NCBI GenBank assembly: GCA_003116975.1
Contig: BGKB01000016.1
Span: 251,127 to 315,126 of the forward strand
Direction of reading: 5' to 3'
DNA length: 64,000 bases
From: Aurantiochytrium sp. KH105
Taxonomy: Eukaryota > Sar > Bigyra > Thraustochytrida > Thraustochytriidae
In this document: positions 18,536 to 27,554 of the stretch, one piece after another
How positions within the stretch are numbered: position 1 is the stretch's first letter
How the letters are laid out: every line of letters starts with the position of its first letter
Made by a program: the position numbers and the translations under genes
Notes under the pieces: model-generated
The model's database searches: none
Told to the model about the DNA's origin: nothing
Seen by the model: only the letters and a program-made list of their open reading frames with translations

Positions 18536-20155
18536 ATGGCGCTCGTCCGGGCCAAGGTAGCTGGGCCAATCTCGACGCGGTCGCTCGTTGCCGAGGAAGG
18601 CAGCGAGGGCAGCCAAGAGGACACCATGAAGGCAGACACGGCGCACAGGTGGCCAGACACGCGTTACAAGATCTTTGTCTTGCTATGCGCGTCCTTAATT
18701 CCGTCAGGCGCGCACTATATGAAGCACGCGCTCGGCCCGCTCAAGGTTTACTTTGTAGGCTCGGACACGGGGTCTCCCGGGGCGGGAGGGATCGTTTCGC
18801 ACGCTCAATTCGGAGCCTTTCTCGCAGCAACGAGCTGGCCTAATCTAGTCATGCCCTTCCTCACCGGGCTCCTGGTGGACGAAAAAGGACACGAGTACAG
18901 CGCAGTGCTCTTTACGTCCGTGGCCCTCCTGGGCCACGTCATGTTCGCCATCTTCTTGATGCCAAATCTCATGAGCTTTCCGCTCGCGCTGGCAGGTCGT
19001 GTTCTTTATGGATTTGGCGAGGGCGGTACTGGCATTGTGCAAGGCGCCATTGTCGGCACTTGGTTTGAAGGCAATACACTGGCCTTCTCAATCGGTTTCA
19101 CCGAATCTGTTCACTACCTGGCAAATTGGTTGGGAAAGGCCCTTCCGGCAGAACTGGCCCGTCTACAAGGCGGGTTTCGAGGGGCCGTATGGCTCGGCAG
19201 TGCCTTTCTCTTTGGCAGTGTACTCGTTGCAATTATCTACTACATTTTTGCGCATGCGGAGCGACCCTTTCGCTTTGCACTAAATCAGCAGCCCGGCGAT
19301 TTGGAGGAGCGACGGGGTCTCGTCGCAGTGGATGCTTCCGAGAGCAGATCGCGATCGTCAGACTCAAGTACGGCATCGCCACATCAACGAAGCCGGGCAC
19401 CTTCCGGGGTATCGTATTACGGCGCAATGCTACTCCCTGGCATTGACCAGGAAGCCGCCGAGGCTGCACAGGACGCAACACCTCGCAACAATCATATGCT
19501 GCATCATCAAGAGGTCGAGGAGCGCCATGTAAAGTATTATCTGGCGCTGCACTTGAACCGCGTTCGACTCTTGCCCCTTTCTTATTGGGTTCTCGGGCTC
19601 ATGCACATGGTGTACAGTAACTTGCACAATCTTTTCGGGGGCATTTCCGCGGACTTCATTCGCTCCGCGACAGAAATGGACACTGTGCAAGCAGGCTTCA
19701 TTGCGAGCATTGACTCACTTTTGCCTGTCTTTCTCGCCCCGCTGGTGGGCATCTTCGTTGACAAGTATGGCGGCCGTCTTTACATTTGCCTCTTTGCGTC
19801 TACGTCAGCCATCTTTGCCTTTTACATTTTCCTCAGCGATACGGTGACACCAGAGTGGGCAATCTTCGCAATGATATTGCTCTCTGTAGGGACCTCGACG
19901 ACGCCGACGTTGGTCAAGAGCGCAGTTCCGATTGTCGTCTCTCCTGACTCACTGGGCACTGCTTTCGGCATTTACTCTGTTTTCGAGAGCTTTGGAGGGG
20001 GCATCGGTCATGTTGTCTTCGGTTATATTCGCGACATTTCGGCCTCGTATACGACGGATTTGCAGGCGCTTCTGATGCTGGCATGTCTCTCGCTCTTTCT
20101 CAACGTTGCTGCCTTTGTGCGTGCTCCGAAACTCAATGCGGCTTCTTTTCATTAG
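18536..20155 (+). CDS. Major facilitator superfamily transporter, MFSD1-like
   Basis: About 539 residues from ATG 18536, with roughly twelve hydrophobic segments in two halves. The first half includes GAHYMKHALGPL in TM1, NLVMPFLTGLLVDEKG (MFS motif-A region between TM2 and TM3), GRVLYGFGEGGTG in TM4 and GFTESVHYLANWLGKALPA. The second half opens at LSYWVLGLMHMVYSN, repeats the motif as PLVGIFVDKYGGRLY, and ends with LACLSLFLNVAAFV. A ~110-residue hydrophilic loop separates the halves. The pattern fits the MFSD1 family, which in mammals is a lysosomal dipeptide exporter. A lysosome or vacuole location is an inference from that family. A later ATG before WPDTRYK is another possible start. Confidence 0.75.
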   Translation: MALVRAKVAGPISTRSLVAEEGSEGSQEDTMKADTAHRWPDTRYKIFVLLCASLIPSGAHYMKHALGPLKVYFVGSDTGSPGAGGIVSHAQFGAFLAATSWPNLVMPFLTGLLVDEKGHEYSAVLFTSVALLGHVMFAIFLMPNLMSFPLALAGRVLYGFGEGGTGIVQGAIVGTWFEGNTLAFSIGFTESVHYLANWLGKALPAELARLQGGFRGAVWLGSAFLFGSVLVAIIYYIFAHAERPFRFALNQQPGDLEERRGLVAVDASESRSRSSDSSTASPHQRSRAPSGVSYYGAMLLPGIDQEAAEAAQDATPRNNHMLHHQEVEERHVKYYLALHLNRVRLLPLSYWVLGLMHMVYSNLHNLFGGISADFIRSATEMDTVQAGFIASIDSLLPVFLAPLVGIFVDKYGGRLYICLFASTSAIFAFYIFLSDTVTPEWAIFAMILLSVGTSTTPTLVKSAVPIVVSPDSLGTAFGIYSVFESFGGGIGHVVFGYIRDISASYTTDLQALLMLACLSLFLNVAAFVRAPKLNAASFH

Positions 20156-20475
20156 TAGACGGGAAGTACTCGAGGCATGCGGTGTTTGATTTTGAAAACA
20201 TGCAGACAGCTTGCAGAAGCAGAGTCATCACACATTACTACGGGAGGGACCATGTGGGGGAACATGATTTGGTCAGTGAGCAAGGCCTATATCTATTTCT
20301 CTGTATACTTTGATGAGGCGCGTGATCTTGTGTTTCTATACTTTAGGCTTACGTTACCTTACGTTACGTTACATTTCATTGCGATCATCGCGGCTGCGAT
20401 GGCGATTGTGGTGCCAGCGCTGTGCTGTGCGTGGTGCGCAATGCTGCGGTAGCCTGTATTTCTCGGCCAGGTCGC
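20156..20475. other. Convergent 3' intergenic region
   Basis: Short 3' flanks of the MFSD1-like gene and the Sfi1-like gene. It has a small TTACG-type tandem at about 20350-20373. No gene seen. Confidence 0.5.
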
Positions 20476-23400
20476 TTACATGTGCCATAAAATTGCTCGC
20501 GCTGTCGCTGCGTCAACAACAGACCCTGCGCACAGAAAACGTCGCCCTAAACTGTCGCCGTGAAGCGTGTGCCAACCGGAGAAAGCCTTGGCCAAAAGAT
20601 TCTGCTCATAGTGCAAGTCCGCAGCGATCCCATGGCGAACGCTACGTTGTGTCTGAACAAAATCCTGCCAACCGGCAAGAACCTTGGAAAGGAGCCAAAA
20701 CTGCTCCGTTAATTGATCTGCTGGAGGATCCGCGAGGCTAAAGACACGACGGAGAAGGCGGCGGCGACTGGCAATCGCACGCCATCGAGAAAAAGCGCGT
20801 TTCGTTCTTGCCCGCTTTCCCTCGCATGTGCCGCGATCCAGGGTCTGACGCCATGCAATAAGATGCGTGCGAAGTCGCCCAAACATCACATTGGTCCTTA
20901 GTCCTCGCCACACCCGCTTGACAAGTAAGAGATCATTTGCAAGATCCCCTCGACGAACACAAGCAATTGCATGCGCAGTTTCGTGCCAGTCTTGAAGTGA
21001 CTTTCGCAAAAGGCGCACAGAGGCAAGTGCAAGGGGCAGGTCGCGTCGCCATTTGGGGTCCGGATATGGGGTACGTGCCGAGAGCCATGCGAGTGCCGGA
21101 TCAAAATGCGAATGCTCAGGCGTCTTTACTTCAGGCGACCGAGGTCTCCGGCGATCGTTGTCAGTGGGCAGCCCATATCGGAGCGAGTTGCCTGCCACGA
21201 AACTTCGAAGCGCTGCAATGTGCTGACCTAAAGGTCTCGCAGCAAGTCTGCCAAGACCGAGATTCATTAGCTGAGCAGGCAGCTGCGACGCTAGGCTAAC
21301 GCGGCGTGCACGTGCAGAAGGATACGCTCTACGAGCTGCTCGCGCACAATGAATGTACGCGTCTCGTGCGGCTTGACGCCGATCCATAGATTGGCGAATA
21401 TGTGCTTGCCAACGCACCGCGACGCAAATAGACGAAACAGCGCCTTGCGCAAGCCCAATCGTAGATTGTTGCAAGGAATCGTGCAAGCGAGCACGGGATG
21501 CGACACATGCAAGTGATAGAGCCTCGCGCATGCCCGCACGCGTCCAGCGCTCGGGAACGCGGGCCTCGGCTCCAAGCCTCGATTCACTCGCTCGGCAAAC
21601 AAGCCGTAGACGCACGAGCTTGTCGCGCACCGTCACTTGTCGCCATCCGAACAAAGCTCGCCGTGCCGAGACCTCGAAAAAGAATCGACGTGCGCATAAG
21701 TTTGCTACAGTTTCGTAGCGTTCAATGGCCAAAGGTTGCGCGCGCCAGACTGCAAAGGCACGCCATAGAGTCTTTCGCCTCTTGTACGCCTCGGCCGTCA
21801 CGGCTTTGCCAAGGGCCAATGCAGCCTCTACAGAGAACCCTTTCCAGGCTTTCCAGCAAGTCCGAAGCGAGGCACGCGCGCGGTGCGCGCGGCGTTTGCG
21901 CGCTCGTTCACGAAGCCAGGCTCGGGCGCGATGCAATGTTGCAAGCCCAATAAATGCTCGCCGCAATTCGAGACGTTTGGCCAACTCTTCGCGCTCTGCG
22001 CAGAGTCTACGCAGCATCACGCGTCTTCGTGCTGTCCAGCATAACACTCTAAAGGCGATCCGTTTTCGTAGCTTGTCAATTACCTCCTGAAGAAGTTTTA
22101 TCTTGAATGGAGATCCTTCCCACGCGTTCTCTGCATCCTGATGTTCCTGTTTCACAGCGGCCTTTTGTTTTCTTCGTGCGGCGGCAGCCATGCTTGTCCG
22201 CACTTGCTGGTTTGTCGATGCTGTAGCTGGTGTCGTTCCGCAGACAAAGGGAGACACCTCCTGCAGCGGGTTTCGTTTGAATTTGCGCCGGTTTCTATTT
22301 TCAGAGGTGTCTGTATCTTGATCATTCGCGAGAGCCGCCAAGATCTGTTTTCGTAGCCCTGCCTTGGCGCACTCGAGTTCGTCGCGGTCCTCGACGAGTT
22401 CCCGAAAGAGCGCATTTTCTCGGTGTACGAGAATGCCGCGAATGGCTTCCAAGCTTGCGCCGAGCCGCCGCCTCTCTTCGTGGAAACGTTTGAGCATAGG
22501 ATCCTCGAGCTCCTCTCTGGTTGGTTCATCTGCGCCGACGAGATCATTTGACTCCAAGCCAGATCGGTCGCCGCGCAGCACCCGAAGGCAGTCCAACTCG
22601 TTTACAGGAACATGTTCCAGGACGACCCAACGCCGCAGCGGCGATGGCGTGGGCACAGGGGTCTGCGTTGCAGTTGAGAGCGCTTCCGCTTTGGCCTGTT
22701 TTCGTGCGAGCTTGCTTTTCGCTCTTGCGACTAATTCCTGCCGCTCCTTTTCCAATGCCTTTTCCGCCTCGGCGTTGTCCATTTGCGGACGCTGATACAT
22801 GTTCTTGTCTTCATATTTCCGGGAAATAGTTTGCAACGACTTGACGCGTCGCGGACCACGCGGAACGGGCGCTTTTGGAAGAGCTGTGAAGCTTTCACTT
22901 CCGTGGCGAGTCATCTTCATACTCTGGGCGGACCATGAGACAAAATCTTTGTCGCGGCGCTGCAATCGCTCGCGGTGAGCCTTTGCAGCCTTTCGCCAAC
23001 GCGATTTGAGAGGCAGTTTCGGTTTCTCGAGTAGCGGTGGCGGTTTTGCTCGAATTTCAGGAATGGGCGAAAATACTAGCTTTGCATTTTTGCCTTTTGG
23101 GAAATTTGCATCTGCCCTTGAAGTTGCTGGGCGCTCTTGATCCTGACGTGCAGCGGCATATTCGTGAAGCGGCACAGCAGCTAATTTTGGCTTAGGCTCA
23201 AGGACTTGCGCAGGTCTTTGGCGTTCTTGCGTCTTGCCAGCGGGTTTCGGAGTCAGCCGTGGTGTTTGTTCTGCTGCTCGATCATGCTGGATCATCATCG
23301 TCTGTTTTGTGGTATCGCGATGAGGCAGATTGATATTCTCTATTTGAGATGGCACGCGTTTCGCAGGCCGAAAAGGGCTTTCCGTCCGCGTCTGTTGCGT

Positions 23401-23799
23401 GAGCTCATACTCAATTCGCTGCTCGTCAAGACTCGTCATTGCATTCGCTGTTTGCGAGGGTTCATTATTTTGAGGTCCGGACAGAGGCGGCGGTGGTGGC
23501 AACCATTCCCGATGAAGTGCTGCCAGAATGTCACTTTCATGAACTTCTGCTTCCACCCCGACACACCCGGCATCCTCGCGTGGCTCTTCACTCAGATCGG
23601 CAGCTTCTTCTTGGTCCTGATCGAGTACAAGTCGCACTGGCGAGACGGCCAGGACGGCCTCCAGGTCGTCCTCGTCGTCGCCATTGTTAAGTGTGTCTTG
23701 CTCCGCCTCCGCATTTCCAGGGCCCGCTCTGACCGCGCGCGCGGGGTCTCTCGCCACCACGTGCAGGTGCTCGCGGTACGCGCGGACGTCGCGGCGCAT
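20476..23799 (-). CDS. Sfi1-like centrin-binding-repeat protein
   Basis: An 1107-residue basic protein. The N-terminal half is disordered with Pro-rich and Lys/Arg-rich stretches and a short coiled coil at ~345-375. From about residue 580 to the end it carries spaced Trp-centred helices: TCWKAWKGF, LWRAFAVWRA, ARRALFGWRQ, KSLQDWHE, RAFSRWRAIA, KVLAGWQDF and KAFSGWHTL. This resembles Sfi1 repeats (Ala-x7-Leu-Leu-x3-Phe/Leu-x2-Trp-Lys/Arg), each of which binds a centrin along a filament at spindle poles or basal bodies. The repeats are irregularly spaced, so a related Trp-repeat centriolar protein is possible. Start ATG 23797-23799; the frame has no introns. Confidence 0.65.
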   Translation of the reverse strand: MRRDVRAYREHLHVVARDPARAVRAGPGNAEAEQDTLNNGDDEDDLEAVLAVSPVRLVLDQDQEEAADLSEEPREDAGCVGVEAEVHESDILAALHREWLPPPPPLSGPQNNEPSQTANAMTSLDEQRIEYELTQQTRTESPFRPAKRVPSQIENINLPHRDTTKQTMMIQHDRAAEQTPRLTPKPAGKTQERQRPAQVLEPKPKLAAVPLHEYAAARQDQERPATSRADANFPKGKNAKLVFSPIPEIRAKPPPLLEKPKLPLKSRWRKAAKAHRERLQRRDKDFVSWSAQSMKMTRHGSESFTALPKAPVPRGPRRVKSLQTISRKYEDKNMYQRPQMDNAEAEKALEKERQELVARAKSKLARKQAKAEALSTATQTPVPTPSPLRRWVVLEHVPVNELDCLRVLRGDRSGLESNDLVGADEPTREELEDPMLKRFHEERRRLGASLEAIRGILVHRENALFRELVEDRDELECAKAGLRKQILAALANDQDTDTSENRNRRKFKRNPLQEVSPFVCGTTPATASTNQQVRTSMAAAARRKQKAAVKQEHQDAENAWEGSPFKIKLLQEVIDKLRKRIAFRVLCWTARRRVMLRRLCAEREELAKRLELRRAFIGLATLHRARAWLRERARKRRAHRARASLRTCWKAWKGFSVEAALALGKAVTAEAYKRRKTLWRAFAVWRAQPLAIERYETVANLCARRFFFEVSARRALFGWRQVTVRDKLVRLRLVCRASESRLGAEARVPERWTRAGMREALSLACVASRARLHDSLQQSTIGLAQGAVSSICVAVRWQAHIRQSMDRRQAARDAYIHCARAARRAYPSARARRVSLASQLPAQLMNLGLGRLAARPLGQHIAALRSFVAGNSLRYGLPTDNDRRRPRSPEVKTPEHSHFDPALAWLSARTPYPDPKWRRDLPLALASVRLLRKSLQDWHETAHAIACVRRGDLANDLLLVKRVWRGLRTNVMFGRLRTHLIAWRQTLDRGTCEGKRARTKRAFSRWRAIASRRRLLRRVFSLADPPADQLTEQFWLLSKVLAGWQDFVQTQRSVRHGIAADLHYEQNLLAKAFSGWHTLHGDSLGRRFLCAGSVVDAATARAILWHM

Positions 23800-24522
23800 A
23801 GCCAGCCGCTCGCTCGCTCGCTCGCTTCGGGTTCTGGTTTCCCATCTTGGTGTTCTTCAGGCCTCGGCGGTTGCAGCATAATAAAAAAGCAAGAAACGAA
23901 GAGTAGGGGACCCATTTGGGACGCGAGATGTCTCTCGCGGCGGGCCGCGTTGCAAAAGACGACGCCATACCTGCCGCACCGCGCGCGACGCTTCGAGCTC
24001 TGACGCCGGCGGCGCGAGATGCAAACGGGCTGGTGCCTCGACGAGCCAAAATCGCCGCTGGAGGAGCAATCATCGCGTGGTGGCTGCGAGCGCTTGCAGT
24101 AAAGTGTGGATCGAAAGCGACACATTTACAGTTATGACGTACTAACACAAGGCACAAGGCCGGCCGCCCATGGCAACTCAAAAGTGCAAACCAAGGCAAG
24201 GTCTCGCGGAGGACGAGAGAGGAAGGGCAATAGACGCGGCGGGATACAGAGTTCTTCCCAACGCAGTGCAAGGATACCCGCACGAAAGAGTATGGCCGCC
24301 TGCTGATTCTCGTCGTTCTTCATTTGCCAAGCTCAGCTCAGCTGTGGCTGAAAACGATAAAGGTCCCGCTCGACACGCAAGTAAGTCATCGTCATCGTCA
24401 TCGTCAAGCGAGACCCTGATCGGCGTCGGCGGCAGCGTCGTCGTCACCCAAACCGCAAAAAGATAGAGGCCAGGTCGGCGTCGCGAAGACGGACGCCTGG
24501 CGCCAAGCGCGCGAGGAGGAGA
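23800..24522. other. Divergent promoter region
   Basis: It separates the Sfi1-like and ARMH3-like genes. It has a GCTC tandem at about 23807-23826 and a CGT/CAT-rich stretch near 24388-24405. Frames here are short or antisense-like. No gene seen. Confidence 0.5.
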
Positions 24523-27030
24523 ATGCGGGGCGCAGGCGTGCGGCGCGGGCGTCGCGACGCGTTCTGCACGGCCGTGACGGACCTGGTGAAGAGGCGGCGG
24601 CATGCGGTCGTGGAAACTGACGACGCCTGGAGCCGGCTGCTCGACGAGGAGGTGAACCACGCTTTTCTGCGCGCAACGCTCGAGCACGCCTCGCAAGCGC
24701 AGCTGCTGGCGCCGGTCGCTGTCTTTAGCGCGGTACGACCCATGCCGCTCACGCACGTCCTCGTGCGCAGGCTGCTCGAATCGGTGCAGAGGAAGAAGGA
24801 CGGCGGGCAGGTGCACAACCGTGAGGATGATGCCGAAGAGCTTATTCGCCGCAAACACGCACTTGAAATGCTTGCTGTACTCATTGGCGGTATCATGAGC
24901 CGACACTACGTAGACTTTGAGGAGCAGGCGCTTCGTATGCTGTGCAGCATGGATGACGCCGAGACCGTCTTTGGGCGCCTCTTGGAGGAAGTCTCGGGCA
25001 TCGCGGAGCGCGAGGATGAGCTGGCAAACGAGGCACTTGTTGTGCTTCTCGCGTTGACAATGGCATGTGAACATTTGCAACGAAACTCTCTTCTCGACCA
25101 CTTTCGCGTGCGACACGAGGCCGTGGCAAAGGGCCTTGGTGCGGTCCTCGCGAGATCCGAACGGACAATGCAACACGAGGCCGTATTTGCAGAGTATGGT
25201 CTGCTGTGCCATCACCGAAAGCACGAATCGCGCAACATGTTTGCGCAACACTTGCGCGAAACGAGCGTCAATGATACGCATCGCTACCTGTTCTCCCTGC
25301 GAGCAGTGCTCGCGGACTTTAATACACAGTTTGTGCGCAGTACCACGGGTACTTATGCACGGGGTGATGAGAATGACCTTTTTGGATGGGTCGACATGGC
25401 ATCAGAGTCTGTCATTTCGTGGGGTGGTCAGCTGACTTCTTCGCTTGGGGCGTGGATCACGGGTCTCGACGTATCCGCCGAAGCAAATAGCAATGCGAGC
25501 AAGGCCGCGCAGCAGGAACGGGCGCGCTGTTCTGCAGAGAGCCCGATTTTGGTCCAATCCCCGGAACTCAAGTGCGACGCGGCTCTCTGGGCGCGGGCTC
25601 AGCTGATGCTTCTCTTTTTGTACGAGGTTTGCAGCATGCGTGTAAGCCAGGGCTCGAATGTGTGGATGCGAGTACTGACGGAGCACGACGCGCCGCCGTG
25701 GGCAGCGGCCGACGGACATAGCTTACCGCAACCGCTGCGGTGCGCAGACGTATTTCTGGACACTCTTACTTTTTTGACATTCTGTCTCCAGGCTAATACG
25801 AGCACACCCTTTTCCACGCACGTAGCCCTCTTGGTGCTGCGAGGTCTCGTGGAAAATGTTCAAGTGTCAACTTTGCTTTTCGCCGTTGCATTTGAGGACA
25901 CTTCCAACGTTGACAATCTTCACGTTTTCCATCGCCAAAAGGAGATGCGTCTTGGAAGTCTCGCTTTTGTTCCGGCGGTGAAGCAACAAAATCGGCCACA
26001 GCGCGGACTTTCCGCTACGGGTGCGAGCAATAGTTCAGAGGCGGAACGTCACCGTCGTAGCCTCGAAAGTATGTCCATGCGAGTTGTTGAAAAGTCTCTT
26101 GCTGCTGTGCTTTATCACCAAGTCGCTGCGGTACTTTTGGAGTTCGCAAGTGATGACAAATCTACGTCACTCCAGGGCCAATCCAACGCTGGCCAGCATC
26201 ATCATCATGATCATGACCATCATCAGCAGCAACCCCAACAATCCGATCCATCGCCAAAAAGCTCATCACAGACCGCGGCGTCACGGACAGGTCTTCATCA
26301 TGAGGAAGCTGTTCGTCACGGTGCAGGGGCAGTGTGCGCTCGCGCTGTAGATCTCTTGCACCGGCTCATCATGTTTGAGAAGCGGACCTTTGGCACAAAA
26401 GCTCCGCATGGGGCGGCGCTGCTTCTGGGTGTTGATTGGGTCTTTGTGAGTCGTGGCCTGTTTTGTCTGTTGGACCGCCTTGCAAATGGACCTACCACGT
26501 TTGCAGGCTTCACAGCTGCTCGATACTTGGATCTTTGCGTGCATGTCGTGCACATGCTGAATTTACTTCTGGACAGCGATTTGCAGGACGACCGTTCGCG
26601 GGTACTCTTCTTTTTGGAGATTTTGCGTCACCGTGTGGTCATTGAGAAGCTTGGAGCCGTCTTGGAGCGCGACCATTCGTTGGCCTCAATCGGGGGCCCG
26701 CGTGTGGTGCAGCACGATCTCGCAAACCTGCGTAACATCCTCTTTCACTTTTCTGCCGTGGTGATGATGCTCGAGGAGAGTCCGGAAGCCGAGATGACGT
26801 CAGCAGAACGCTCAAAGCGCGATCAAGAGATACTGGAACGCTTGGCAACTGCTGCTTCGACGCTTCGTTTGGCCCCGCATGATCGTTTGCGGGATGGCTT
26901 TCAGCGCTATGTTGAAACACAACATGAACGAGCATTGCTTCGGGATTTCATCGTACGTGTCATCTCTGACTGCAATCGTCAGCATGTATTTGAGAAGAAA
27001 GCCTTTCCTTCACGAGCTTCTAAGCCATAG
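24523..27030 (+). CDS. ARMH3 (C10orf76) homologue, DUF1741 helical-repeat protein
   Basis: An 835-residue all-helical protein. Residues about 180-270 (LQRNSLLDHF, HEAVFAEYGLLCHHRKHESRN, FSLRAVLADFNTQF) align in order with human ARMH3 (QNTILEYV, YDAVVLLALLVNYRKYES, IAQALSEYNRQY). The C-terminal segment DRLRDGFQRYVETQHERALLRDF also matches the family end. In animals ARMH3 acts at the Golgi with PI4KB and GBF1 to support PI4P and Arf1 function. A His/Gln-rich low-complexity insert (QHHHHDHDHHQQQ) lies at about 560-580. Overall length is somewhat above that of human ARMH3. Start is ATG 24523; the Arg-rich first 15 residues could be dispensable. Confidence 0.7.
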   Translation: MRGAGVRRGRRDAFCTAVTDLVKRRRHAVVETDDAWSRLLDEEVNHAFLRATLEHASQAQLLAPVAVFSAVRPMPLTHVLVRRLLESVQRKKDGGQVHNREDDAEELIRRKHALEMLAVLIGGIMSRHYVDFEEQALRMLCSMDDAETVFGRLLEEVSGIAEREDELANEALVVLLALTMACEHLQRNSLLDHFRVRHEAVAKGLGAVLARSERTMQHEAVFAEYGLLCHHRKHESRNMFAQHLRETSVNDTHRYLFSLRAVLADFNTQFVRSTTGTYARGDENDLFGWVDMASESVISWGGQLTSSLGAWITGLDVSAEANSNASKAAQQERARCSAESPILVQSPELKCDAALWARAQLMLLFLYEVCSMRVSQGSNVWMRVLTEHDAPPWAAADGHSLPQPLRCADVFLDTLTFLTFCLQANTSTPFSTHVALLVLRGLVENVQVSTLLFAVAFEDTSNVDNLHVFHRQKEMRLGSLAFVPAVKQQNRPQRGLSATGASNSSEAERHRRSLESMSMRVVEKSLAAVLYHQVAAVLLEFASDDKSTSLQGQSNAGQHHHHDHDHHQQQPQQSDPSPKSSSQTAASRTGLHHEEAVRHGAGAVCARAVDLLHRLIMFEKRTFGTKAPHGAALLLGVDWVFVSRGLFCLLDRLANGPTTFAGFTAARYLDLCVHVVHMLNLLLDSDLQDDRSRVLFFLEILRHRVVIEKLGAVLERDHSLASIGGPRVVQHDLANLRNILFHFSAVVMMLEESPEAEMTSAERSKRDQEILERLATAASTLRLAPHDRLRDGFQRYVETQHERALLRDFIVRVISDCNRQHVFEKKAFPSRASKP

Positions 27031-27554
27031 ATGAGAAGCGTACCGCCCGTTTTCTTCTGCTCGAGATTGCCATCCTCTTCTGTTCGAGATGTCCAATTTT
27101 CTCAAGGAAAGTCTATCAACGTGGTTGGTGTGCCGGCAAAATTAGGTAGAGCGATGCTTGCCGCGCAGATGCGAGTTTTGTGCTGAATTGCAAGCCTTGT
27201 CTGCAGCCAACGTTTAGCACAGTGCAATAAAGAATCGATCCTGGTCGCTTTTGAGGCGATAGAAAATTCAATTTGACTCATCGAAGACAAGGTGGTTGTT
27301 TGTTGATTTGTGGAAAGAGGCAAGGACCTCGCGCAGCGCAAAAATGAGGCGAAAACCAGGTCCAGCGCCAAGAAAGTGGGCAAGCCTTGACCTGAGCGGT
27401 CTACTTCAAGCAAAAGGGAACGAGTCGTTGGCCATTCATGCGGCGTTTACTTTTAGTTGAAGTTTTTGTTAAAGAGCAGTTTGCTGTGCTGGTAAGTAGG
27501 ACGTTAGGGTGCATGCAAAACAGCTTGGGCAGAGAAACCTCGAAGCATGCATAA
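27031..27554. other. Convergent 3' intergenic region
   Basis: 3' flanks of the ARMH3-like and eIF4G-like genes. AATAAA at 27226-27231 is a candidate poly(A) signal for the former. No gene seen. Confidence 0.5.
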
